A stretch of 63,741 bases of DNA from a virus, in IMG/VR virus record IMGVR_UViG_3300048804_000006, positions 1-63,741 of that record; one strand, given 5' to 3'. Each line of letters begins with the position of its first letter. Positions within the stretch are counted from its first letter, which is position 1. The notes under the pieces were generated by a model. It saw only the letters and a list, made by a program, of their open reading frames with translations, did not search any database and was not told the origin of the DNA. This document shows positions 49,448 to 55,995 of this stretch, piece by piece. Both the position numbers and the translations under genes were made by a program.

Positions 49448-49702
49448 ATGATAGCAAGCGAATTGAAAGCAATGGTTGAAAGTAATGGCCACGAGCCCCA
49501 TTTTTTCACTCGTAAAACCATGAAGTTTTTCGGCGATACGATGAAAAATTACGGGGCGCGGGAAACGGTTGTTGACACTTACTCGGAAAAATCGGTTCCG
49601 GTATATGAACTTTATAGACGGCACGCGGTTAAACATGGTCTGAGTGACTCCGCGTTTTTCCGAAAAGACACACTGGAAAGGTGTTTTATCGAAAGGAAAT
49701 AA
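49448..49702 (+). CDS. conserved small phage protein, 84 residues
   Basis: ATG 49448 after GAAAGGGGAAAATAATC. The stretch TRKTMKFFGDTMKNYGARET is a recurrent signature in phage and plasmid proteins of unknown role. C-terminal basic tail (DTLERCFIERK). It follows the ELYKF-type protein, an arrangement also common elsewhere, from memory. Confidence 0.78.
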   Translation: MIASELKAMVESNGHEPHFFTRKTMKFFGDTMKNYGARETVVDTYSEKSVPVYELYRRHAVKHGLSDSAFFRKDTLERCFIERK

Positions 49703-49741
49703 TAACCTACAATCAAAAAACCTTGAAAGGGGAAAAGTAAA

Positions 49742-50176
49742 ATGGAAAAATTTGACTATCAGGAACAAGCGGATGATTTCATGAAGAAAACCGGCGCGAC
49801 TATGGAAACGAAATTGCTGGGAAACTTCCCTTATTTTGACGGCGACAAAGAACCGCGGGATGTATATCAGATAACAATAACGCGACAAATCGCACCAACA
49901 AAAGAGGGAAACAATTCAGCAACAAAAATTAGGTATAGTTTCCGGTTTGGTCAGTCCATTTCGGAATCGAAGAAACGGAAAGCGCCTACCTCTTATGATA
50001 TCCTGGCATGTGTGCAAAAATCCGATCCGGGAACATTTTCCGACTTTTGCGGAGATTTTGGCTATGATGAAGATAGCAGGAAAGCGGAGAAAACTTACTT
50101 CGCAGTTCAAAAGGAATGGAAAGGAATTGAATCAATTTTTGGGGATGTTATTGAGGAGTTACAAGAAATAAATTGA
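49742..50176 (+). CDS. conserved phage/plasmid protein, 144 residues
   Basis: ATG 49742 after GAAAGGGGAAAAGTAAA. Contains YFDGDKEPRDVYQITITR, SFRFGQSI and SYDILACVQKSDPGTFSDFC, all of which recur in accessory proteins of phages and plasmids (FxFGQS, PTxYDxLACLxKxDPGTFxxFC). No function known; one possibility is an anti-host factor. Confidence 0.8.
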   Translation: MEKFDYQEQADDFMKKTGATMETKLLGNFPYFDGDKEPRDVYQITITRQIAPTKEGNNSATKIRYSFRFGQSISESKKRKAPTSYDILACVQKSDPGTFSDFCGDFGYDEDSRKAEKTYFAVQKEWKGIESIFGDVIEELQEIN

Positions 50177-50186
50177 AAGGGAATAT

Positions 50187-50363
50187 ATGAAAAAACCGTG
50201 GTCAGAAATGTATGAAAAGGGATATCAGAACGCGATTTATTTCGCGTATATTCCTGATTTTAAAGATCAAAATGACATAATCGAATATTCAAGAGGTTTT
50301 CACGACGGAAAGGAAGGGGAAAAGCTATGTACGCATCATTCAACCGATTTGAAATTGAAATGA
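50187..50363 (+). CDS. 58-residue protein
   Basis: ATG 50187 behind TTGAAAGGGAATAT. The first 45 residues (SEMYEKGYQNAIYFAYIPDF, EYSRGFHDGKEGE) resemble small phage proteins with a YxxGxxxG helix pair. Its last 37 bases overlap the next gene, whose binding site lies inside it. Confidence 0.65.
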   Translation: MKKPWSEMYEKGYQNAIYFAYIPDFKDQNDIIEYSRGFHDGKEGEKLCTHHSTDLKLK

Positions 50364-50617
50364 CAAAAGAGCAGGCTCATGACGCCTCACATTCCGGATC
50401 ATGTGACAATGACGTAGCGGAATTGCTAACAAATCCGAAAGTGAAAAGACAATTGAAGAAAATCCCGGATGATTTGCTGGCAGCGGAATTGAGGGAATTC
50501 GGCGCTTGGGATGAAACGGAATTAGCGGATAGAAAAGAAAACGAGGCACGAATAATTTGGATTGCAGCGGGGAATATAACCGAAATGGAATGGGAAAAGC
50601 GAAAGGGGAAGTCATGA
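50327..50617 (+). CDS. hypothetical protein, 96 residues
   Basis: ATG 50327 after GGAAGGGGAAAAGCT. Looks like a compact helical protein (ASHSGSCDNDVAELLTNPKV; DELREF-like DLLAAELREFGAW). The C-terminus is basic and contains the binding site of the next gene. Function unknown. Confidence 0.75.
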   Translation: MYASFNRFEIEMTKEQAHDASHSGSCDNDVAELLTNPKVKRQLKKIPDDLLAAELREFGAWDETELADRKENEARIIWIAAGNITEMEWEKRKGKS

Positions 50618-50946
50618 AAAAATCAGATAGACAAGAAAACCTCATGCCGAAAGGTATCCCGAAATGGCTTCGCTGCTACGATAACGGCGGGAAGACTTTC
50701 GACCGCTACACTGTGATTTTTACGCATGCGCATAGTTTTGGGTTGAAAGGATTCACGGTAGGCGTTGGGATGTCGGAATATCCTTTTCATCCGCAGGGAT
50801 TCGGCCAACATTTCGAGTATGATCGATTCAATTACAACGGGCGAAGTGGCGGAAAACGGATCAAATTTGAAAACCTCGCAGCGGATTGCAAGCGCCTGGT
50901 GATATCGGATTATTGCGAATATTGGAACTTGAAAGCAGGTACCTAA
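50614..50946 (+). CDS. conserved small phage protein, 110 residues
   Basis: Start at ATG 50614 (GAAAGGGGAAGTC), overlapping the previous stop by 4 bases. The body (KWLRCYDNGGKTFDRYTVIF, GVGMSEYPFHPQGFGQH, SDYCEYWNL) is a pattern seen in many phage and prophage proteins; no function known. Aromatic-rich single domain. Confidence 0.8.
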   Translation: MKKSDRQENLMPKGIPKWLRCYDNGGKTFDRYTVIFTHAHSFGLKGFTVGVGMSEYPFHPQGFGQHFEYDRFNYNGRSGGKRIKFENLAADCKRLVISDYCEYWNLKAGT

Positions 50947-51032
50947 TGGAAATAATCCTGATTTTGGTCGTGATCGCCTTATGGCAGGAAAATAAACGAG
51001 GTCCATATAAAATTGAGAAAGGGGAAAGGTGA
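50946..51032 (+). CDS. 28-residue membrane-active peptide (uncertain)
   Basis: ATG 50946 overlaps the TAA of the gene before it (TAATG). A single hydrophobic hel­ix (IILILVVIALW) is followed by a basic tail that contains the next gene's AAAGGGGAAAGG site. It may mainly serve to couple translation. Confidence 0.45.
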   Translation: MEIILILVVIALWQENKRGPYKIEKGER

Positions 51033-51033
51033 T

Positions 51034-51264
51034 ATGCGAAAATTTAAAGGGAAAGTCAGATATATCACCTTGTTTCAAGAGGGGACTTGCGGCCATAAGC
51101 ATCGATTCTATGGGAAAGCGCTTGATTGCCTGGATAAGTTTGCGGATCATGGTATGGAATCGATGATAGCAGAAACAAGATATAATCCAGATTTGGCATG
51201 GATTGAAAATTGTTTGCTGAAAAATACGAGTATGCCGGAAATGATATCGGCGCTTGCAAGGTAG
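51034..51264 (+). CDS. hypothetical protein, 76 residues
   Basis: ATG 51034 after GAAAGGGGAAAGGTGAT. Mixed charged protein with one CGHKHRFYGKALDCL stretch. It is the last gene before the terminator at 51283-51312. No family recognised. Confidence 0.72.
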   Translation: MRKFKGKVRYITLFQEGTCGHKHRFYGKALDCLDKFADHGMESMIAETRYNPDLAWIENCLLKNTSMPEMISALAR

Positions 51265-51282
51265 AAAAATTATTGACACAAG

Positions 51283-51312
51283 CCCGGATGCTTTCAAAGG
51301 TCCGGGTTTTTT
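51283..51312 (+). terminator. intrinsic terminator of the rightward block
   Basis: CCCGGA (51283-51288) pairs with TCCGGG (51301-51306) around a 12-base loop and is followed by TTTTTT. It ends the only rightward operon, just before it would collide with the leftward genes at 51.7 kb. Confidence 0.9.
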
Positions 51313-51558
51313 ATTGCTTAAAATTCAAGACCTCCGCCACTATTCCCCACCATTTTGAAACCTACCATAATTCCTTGCACAATCACTCTGCAATCGATTC
51401 AAATTCAAATGGCCACTACCTATCGTCGGAAATATGATCGTTCGCTGTAGCCTCAATTTCAGGAAATGACTATTCAGGAAGTGAATTGATGGGATTAGTT
51501 TCTGAGCTGAGATTCATTTCAGTGGAGAATTGGATTTCAAATAATCGTCTAAAAAGTC

Positions 51559-51641
51559 GCATACCATGAGTTTACAATTTTGGGACATACCAAAGTTTGG
51601 CAATTTTGGGGAAATATCGCATACCGGAGTTTAGCAATTCC
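51559..51641. repeat. three imperfect direct repeats (iteron-like)
   Basis: CATACC recurs at 51560, 51586 and 51620, each followed by AGTTT and CAATT(TTGGGG) at similar distance, e.g. CATACCAAAGTTTGGCAATT. It is the only pattern I see in the gene-free 425 bases between the terminator and 51690. Iteron or regulator binding site are both possible. Confidence 0.6.
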
Positions 51642-51689
51642 TATTCAATCCGGTTTGCCTTTTCCTCGACTGATTTTTCCGAATACGTA

Positions 51690-52034
51690 TCAATGACCGT
51701 TTCCCTCACGCCATAATTCCGCCCGACGATATTTCAAATAATCCCGGAACGTGAGTTGTTCCACTTCCCGATTACCAATCATAACTCTCTTGGCCTTGCT
51801 GATTTTAATTGAAGTGGGATTGCCTCGCATACTGGCCGCTGAGGGCTGCTTGAGTTCAAGTTTTGAACAGTAGCCGAGGAGGGGTTGCTGAGTTGAGGTA
51901 CAGATGGGCATTAAAACGAGGTCTATGGATTTGGGGAATGAGGGGTCTGGACGCCTGGTTGTACCCTGAAAACAGAAGCACCCTTTGCATACCCCGGATT
52001 GGAGTTGTTCCGACATACGGTGATATTGTCCCAT
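51690..52034 (-). CDS. hypothetical protein, 114 residues
   Basis: ATG 52034 with TAGGAGGTCGGT in front. N-terminal half has QSGVCKGCFCFQ; C-terminal third is basic (KISKAKRVMIGNREVEQLTF, YLKYRRAELWREG), DNA-binding in character. Second gene behind the ribbon-helix-helix gene, so may act with it. No family recognised. Confidence 0.65.
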   Translation of the reverse strand: MGQYHRMSEQLQSGVCKGCFCFQGTTRRPDPSFPKSIDLVLMPICTSTQQPLLGYCSKLELKQPSAASMRGNPTSIKISKAKRVMIGNREVEQLTFRDYLKYRRAELWREGNGH

Positions 52035-52043
52035 ACCGACCTC

Positions 52044-52262
52044 CTATTCAACCTGTGCGGTAGCACTCATACCTGACTCGATCAAGATCCTCCCCATCGC
52101 GGCTGGCTTCTGGTTGTTCTTGTGGGCGAGCTTGAGGAGTTTCTTGTGAGTCTCGGGGGTAAGGCATACCGTCATTGTCCGGGATTTGAGCCGCTTGGTG
52201 TCGGTGAACAGTGGTCGGCCTCGCTTGGCACCGGGAGTTTTAGTTTGAGCGTGAGTTGTCAT
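52044..52262 (-). CDS. ribbon-helix-helix DNA-binding regulator, 72 residues
   Basis: After a basic, Thr/Lys-rich arm, TMTVCLTPETHKKLLKLAHK (strand then helix) and NNQKPAAMGRILIESGM form a ribbon-helix-helix of the CopG/MetJ kind. Such proteins bind palindromic operators as dimers and repress. It lies just downstream of promoter P5, which has the ATATTAAAT-TAG palindrome, so autorepression is likely. Start ATG 52262 after AGGAGACCCCTT. Confidence 0.8.
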   Translation of the reverse strand: MTTHAQTKTPGAKRGRPLFTDTKRLKSRTMTVCLTPETHKKLLKLAHKNNQKPAAMGRILIESGMSATAQVE

Positions 52263-52363
52263 AAGGGGTCTCCTAATTTAAGTGTGTGGCGGATACGGGT
52301 TGTGATGTTTCACGCATTTGCTGCATACTCATACCCGCCACGGTGTTAATGGCACACAACAAG

Positions 52364-52392
52364 TTGACTGTATAATAAACCTAATTTAATAT
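52364..52392 (+). promoter_or_regulatory. candidate rightward promoter overlapping P5
   Basis: On the plus strand, TTGACT (52364-52369), 17-bp spacer, TAATAT (52387-52392). It overlaps P5 face to face and would read antisense into the methylase gene; it may be a mere by-product of the palindrome. Confidence 0.4.
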
Positions 52393-52400
52393 GTTGTCAA
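52372..52400 (-). promoter_or_regulatory. sigma-70 promoter P5 with operator-like spacer
   Basis: TTGACA (52400-52395), 17-bp spacer, TATTAT (52377-52372). The spacer and -10 contain ATATTAAAT-TAG-GTTTATTAT, close to the perfect palindrome at P4. It drives the ribbon-helix-helix gene. Confidence 0.8.
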
Positions 52401-52411
52401 GAAAATTCTTA

Positions 52412-53236
52412 CTACATCCCCTCAGTCTGGAATAACTCCCCGATATGCTTGGCGATTCGCTGCCTGCCGATCTCGAAATAGGTTGGGTCGCGCTCGATGC
52501 AGATGTATTTATGGTTGGTGTTGATGGCGGCGATGGCGGTCGTAAACGAGCCGGCGAATGGATCGAGGATTGTGTCGCCGGGATTACTCCAAGAGAGGAT
52601 GTGATCTCGCGCAAGAGATTCAGGAAAAATCGCTGGATGTTTATGAGCAATCATATCCTCTGCCATGCTCCCCCCGGAAACCGTATAGCTCCACAAGTTT
52701 TGCAACTTGACCTGCCCTGCTATTTTCACTTCCTTGGCCGTGAACACCCCTGCCTTATTCCGGGTAACGGGTCTCATTCTAACAGTTCGCTTATCATTCC
52801 ATTTATTACGCCTATCTTCCATAAGGGGGTTAAATGTTTTTAATTGACCTCTTGAGAGAATGAAGCAATATTCAAATGCCTGATAATAGCGCATTGGGCC
52901 ACCAACGGGAGGCGGATTGTCTTTCATGTAAATCATTGTATCGTGAATATTGAACCCCACCTCTTTGAAATACAGTGCCTGCTTGAATGAGGTGCCTGTC
53001 TCGCTACCCTTGATTGTGGCATCGCCAACTATCCACACAACCACGCCACCCGGCTTAGTCACCCTGAATAATTCTTGAATAACCGGCTTCCAGATATGCT
53101 CACCCCATTCGAGAGAGTCATTATACGTCCTGAGATTGTCATAGGGAGGAGAGGTCACGGTTAAATCCACACTCCCATCCTCAATCTTCTGCATCTCAAT
53201 CAGACAATTGCCAAGAAGTCTTATGCCATATTTCAT
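52412..53236 (-). CDS. DNA methyltransferase, N4-cytosine/N6-adenine class
   Basis: 274 residues. Motif IV is VTSPPYDNL (SPPY, usual for N4-cytosine enzymes) near residue 31; motif I DPFAGSFTTAIAA lies near residue 228. The last 50 residues are almost the same as in the methylase at 45612-46406, so the two share an ancestor. It probably protects phage DNA from host restriction. Start ATG 53236 overlaps the HNH gene stop (ATGA). Confidence 0.88.
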   Translation of the reverse strand: MKYGIRLLGNCLIEMQKIEDGSVDLTVTSPPYDNLRTYNDSLEWGEHIWKPVIQELFRVTKPGGVVVWIVGDATIKGSETGTSFKQALYFKEVGFNIHDTMIYMKDNPPPVGGPMRYYQAFEYCFILSRGQLKTFNPLMEDRRNKWNDKRTVRMRPVTRNKAGVFTAKEVKIAGQVKLQNLWSYTVSGGSMAEDMIAHKHPAIFPESLARDHILSWSNPGDTILDPFAGSFTTAIAAINTNHKYICIERDPTYFEIGRQRIAKHIGELFQTEGM

Positions 53237-53691
53237 TTAATTTTCTCCATTTTGTCTCTTGCATATTTGGCTCGTTTATGGTCATTGCGACATTTACAAC
53301 AATGCCTTATGCCATTAGGAGATATATAAAGATTTGACCCACTATAAGGATGCCCATGTGGACAATGAGTTCTTGCTTTTTTTTCCAATGCTGCTGCCTT
53401 TTGCAATCTGGGTAAGCGAAGAAGTAATTCTTTTCTTAAAGTTTCACTCCGTCCATCTATTTCCATATGACATTTTCTACATAAGAATTCAATATTACTT
53501 GGCTTATTATTCCCCGTGTTGCCATCCTTATGATGCCTATCAATTCTTTTTGAGTTTTCTCCACACCGGCTGCATGATTTAGCAATCGGATATAAATTTT
53601 CAGCACGTCTCCTGCCACCTTTTACAGAAACCTTATCACCAGTCCAAGCATAATGCGATGAGCCAGCGGGGTATCTTCCTTTTCTTGCCAT
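53233..53691 (-). CDS. HNH endonuclease
   Basis: 152 residues. HNH core: CSRCGENSKRIDRHHKDGN and IEFLCRKCHMEID; then a zinc knuckle CPHGHPYSGSNLY...CCKCRNDH typical of phage HNH C-termini. Start ATG 53691 behind GAGGAGG. It has its own promoter (P6) and precedes the DNA methylase, perhaps as a homing endonuclease inserted at that locus. Confidence 0.85.
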   Translation of the reverse strand: MARKGRYPAGSSHYAWTGDKVSVKGGRRRAENLYPIAKSCSRCGENSKRIDRHHKDGNTGNNKPSNIEFLCRKCHMEIDGRSETLRKELLLRLPRLQKAAALEKKARTHCPHGHPYSGSNLYISPNGIRHCCKCRNDHKRAKYARDKMEKIK

Positions 53692-53714
53692 AGGATAACC
53701 TCCTCTTTGGAATA

Positions 53715-53743
53715 ACTATGGCATAACTTCAAGGCATTGTCAA
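53715..53743 (-). promoter_or_regulatory. sigma-70 promoter P6
   Basis: TTGACA (53743-53738), 17-bp spacer, CATAGT (53720-53715); upstream ATTATTTATC. It would drive the HNH gene and the methylase behind it. Confidence 0.6.
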
Positions 53744-53793
53744 GATAAATAATTGTAATTTTAATCCGAGTTCCGGGTTACACACAGCCGGGT

Positions 53794-53861
53794 CCGGGCG
53801 GACGGCGGAAGGCGTGGCACGGGTAGTGGCAAGGCCAACCCGCCACGCACCTTGCGCCCGG
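53794..53861. other. GC-rich 68-base imperfect hairpin
   Basis: CCGGGCG/CGCCCGG at the ends, then AAGG/CCTT, CGTGGC/GCCACG and GGGT/ACCC inside, with small bulges. Very GC-rich in an otherwise AT-rich 150-base gap, with no U-tract. It could be a structured RNA, origin or recombination hairpin. Confidence 0.65.
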
Positions 53862-53889
53862 TGACAACTGTGCATAACCCTCGTAGCTG

Positions 53890-54108
53890 TCACTCACCCC
53901 ACCTCAATCCGGTTCTAGATTCCCATTCCCGCCGAGCCAGAACCATTAACTCGATAGGGACCTTAAATGTTGCTTCAAATCGATTACCCGGCTCATGGTA
54001 GATACCGCGTTTACTAATCCATCGGATGTAACTCAAAGGCACAGCCGGATTTGACAACGACAACCCGGAGTATTGCCCGAAGGTGATGATGGTTGAGGGG
54101 TTACGCAT
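53890..54108 (-). CDS. small protein, DUF3820-like, 72 residues
   Basis: Start ATG 54108 overlaps the previous stop (TAATG). TITFGQYSGLSLSNPAVPLS followed by YIRWISKRGI matches the short 'FGxYxGxxLxxxPxxYLxW' domain seen in phage proteins and exonuclease tails (DUF3820, from memory). Function unclear. Confidence 0.65.
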   Translation of the reverse strand: MRNPSTIITFGQYSGLSLSNPAVPLSYIRWISKRGIYHEPGNRFEATFKVPIELMVLARREWESRTGLRWGE

Positions 54109-54602
54109 TACTTCCACCGGCCTTTACTATCCCTCGGGACGGATTTCATTTCATTACTCAGCCACGCTTTGCCTTTGTCGGACATTGTGGGCACACGGTC
54201 GGGGATTACTTTATGCGGATGCACTCTCATCTTATAAAGCCATATTTGGTGAGGCCATGTTGATGATCCGCAAATTGCAAGCGACTCCGGCAGCACCAGA
54301 TCCACCTTATTCAACATCCCCCGCTTAACTTCGATTGAGAAGATGGATTGGATGGCGGTGTAGTAGTTGCCGTTGTCGGAATCGTAATTGCCGATCCCGT
54401 TTGATAGCCACCGCCAGCCGACGACTACGCCTGCGCGGGTTGGGACCATTTTCTGCTTCCAAACTTTTTCGACTCGCATGGTGTTGTAAGCCTTACTGTT
54501 AATTTGTTCTTCACCGTATCCACGCTTGAGGATGAAATCGTATTTGACCGACATGCCGAAAGTGAATGTACGTTTGAATTGTGCGAGTTGTGATTTGTCC
54601 AT
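54108..54602 (-). CDS. hypothetical protein, 164 residues
   Basis: Basic and beta-rich (GVVVGWRWLSNGIGNYDSDN; WLYKMRVHPHKVIPD). No motif or membrane segment. ATG 54602 follows AAAGGAGATTAGC. It lies between the deoxyribosyltransferase-like gene and the DUF3820-like gene. Confidence 0.65.
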   Translation of the reverse strand: MDKSQLAQFKRTFTFGMSVKYDFILKRGYGEEQINSKAYNTMRVEKVWKQKMVPTRAGVVVGWRWLSNGIGNYDSDNGNYYTAIQSIFSIEVKRGMLNKVDLVLPESLAICGSSTWPHQIWLYKMRVHPHKVIPDRVPTMSDKGKAWLSNEMKSVPRDSKGRWK

Positions 54603-54603
54603 G

Positions 54604-55017
54604 CTAATCTCCTTTCGTAATAGGCGTAAAATTTGTTTGGATTAAGCGAATATTTTCCATAACTTTATCCCCTACCTTGTCATGCGTAAACCATCTAATT
54701 GTTTTATCGCGGTCCATTGCATAGGACACTTCATGAGCCGTGCTTTTGCCGATATAGCTCTGATAGTTGACTACAAATATTTCATTGCATAGATCAATCT
54801 TTCGGCGGTGTAACGCATCCATCTCAGCCGCAACACCTTCATGTTCAGCAAGATGATCAGGAGGTAATGTCCCGTCTCCCGATCTGTACCACGAGGGAAG
54901 TAAATGCAATCCTATCGCAATAGCATTTTCATCCTTCTCGATGAACCATGCACAAACAGCCATAATGTCAACAAATTTAGACGATCCGCATAAAACTACC
55001 ACTTTCGGCTTGTCCAT
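54604..55017 (-). CDS. nucleoside 2-deoxyribosyltransferase-like protein
   Basis: 137 residues, starting KVVVLCGSSKFVDIMAVCAW, the Rossmann-like opening of the family, with VAAEMDALHRRKIDLCNEI and VVNYQSYIGKSTAHEVSYAM, where Glu of STAHE is the catalytic-type residue. Phage versions (DUF4406-like) may hydrolyse modified nucleotides or NAD-like compounds. Cytosolic. One base separates it from the next gene. Confidence 0.7.
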   Translation of the reverse strand: MDKPKVVVLCGSSKFVDIMAVCAWFIEKDENAIAIGLHLLPSWYRSGDGTLPPDHLAEHEGVAAEMDALHRRKIDLCNEIFVVNYQSYIGKSTAHEVSYAMDRDKTIRWFTHDKVGDKVMENIRLIQTNFTPITKGD

Positions 55018-55019
55018 TT

Positions 55020-55865
55020 TTAGCCCTCCAAAAGTTCGTTAGGGTTCCACGAAATCTGATCCATAACTTGCAATGTCAATCGCTCCACGAAATCATAATC
55101 AAAAATCTTGTTTCCCTTTTTAATATTATCAACCATCCATAGTGGTTGTAAATTTTCAAGACTCCAACAAACTTTGAATCCAAGGCTATCAATTTCTGTA
55201 AATTCAAAAAACGATCTTGGAATGATATGATCTACCTCCCATCCATATTTTCCATAATTATCCCAAGTCATCCCCGGCTGAAACAAGAATTCAAGGTGAT
55301 CCATCAATTCTTGCAATGAAAAATTCACCATCGTGAAAACTTTCTGATTGTTTTTACTGATTCCTATTTTCTTTAAGCTGTGGTAAACATTGCTTGAAAC
55401 CATTTTATGAATTCTATTTTTTGGATCTTCATTTTCTTTCTGATGCCTAATCCTGTTTACCTCCGGACTAACCTTATATTTTTCCTTATTATTTAAATAA
55501 TATTCTTGCCCCTGTTCTCTCTTTTTCTCTATGTTTAATTGATAATAATCTTGATAGTATAATTTAAATTTAAGTTCATCCTCCTCAGTCCTGTTGAGTT
55601 TTCTCTTTGCTGCCGACACTCTGTTTGTTTCTCTTGCCTTTTCTGGATTCTCTTTTCGATATCTGGCGGATGATGCTCTACCCCTTTCAGGATGCAAGGC
55701 TTTTGTCTTGTCGGTTAATAGTACATGACACTTTTTACATCTGCGTAACGGATTCCCGCATTGATTGTTATAAAATTCAGACAACAGTTTTTCTTGATTG
55801 CAATCACTACAAACTTTAGACGTTGCCTGTTCTTTTTTTCTTTTTCGGCGTGTTGAAGTAGGCAC
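55020..55865 (-). CDS. HNH homing endonuclease carrying a duplicated helicase 3' end
   Basis: I start it at GTG 55865 (CGAGGTG in front), 281 residues; a frame to 55937 only repeats the overlapping zinc-ribbon gene out of phase. Zinc knuckle KVCSDCNQEK...RCKKCHVLL, a Tyr/Lys-rich linker (YYQDYYQL, QEYYLNNKEKY), then an HNH core with YGWEVDHIIPRSFFEF and WSLENLQPLWMVDN. The last residues (DQISWNPNELLEG) match the helicase end upstream (NQISWEPNQLLDENNS). Confidence 0.85.
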   Translation of the reverse strand: MPTSTRRKRKKEQATSKVCSDCNQEKLLSEFYNNQCGNPLRRCKKCHVLLTDKTKALHPERGRASSARYRKENPEKARETNRVSAAKRKLNRTEEDELKFKLYYQDYYQLNIEKKREQGQEYYLNNKEKYKVSPEVNRIRHQKENEDPKNRIHKMVSSNVYHSLKKIGISKNNQKVFTMVNFSLQELMDHLEFLFQPGMTWDNYGKYGWEVDHIIPRSFFEFTEIDSLGFKVCWSLENLQPLWMVDNIKKGNKIFDYDFVERLTLQVMDQISWNPNELLEG

Positions 55866-55959
55866 TCTTACACCTCGGACAAATCTTAATTTCTTCTTTT
55901 CGCGGCCACCAAGTATGACCACACCGACAACATTCAATTTTGGGTATTTGATTCTTCAT
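55816..55959 (-). CDS. 47-residue zinc-ribbon protein, apparently leaderless
   Basis: ATG 55959 lies about 8 bases beyond the -10 of promoter P7, so the mRNA probably starts at or within a base of it. CRCGHTWWPRKEEIKICPRC (two CxxC pairs) is a clean zinc ribbon; the end is Lys-rich. Its last 50 bases overlap the HNH gene in another frame, and A-runs in the overlap might allow frameshifting. A very similar gene precedes the HNH at 62.3 kb. Confidence 0.75.
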   Translation of the reverse strand: MKNQIPKIECCRCGHTWWPRKEEIKICPRCKSAYFNTPKKKKRTGNV

Positions 55960-55966
55960 GGCTATG

Positions 55967-55995
55967 TAAGTATCACCTCGTAAGTAAATTGTCAA
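55967..55995 (-). promoter_or_regulatory. sigma-70 promoter P7
   Basis: TTGACA (55995-55990), 17-bp spacer, TACTTA (55972-55967). The -35 overlaps the helicase stop codon (TCTTGACA). It drives the zinc-ribbon/HNH pair. Confidence 0.78.

Noticed and set aside
49415-51297. Long minus-strand frames opposite the rightward block
   Set aside because: Phe/Arg/Ser-rich shadows; plus-strand frames all have GAAAGGGGAA-type sites.
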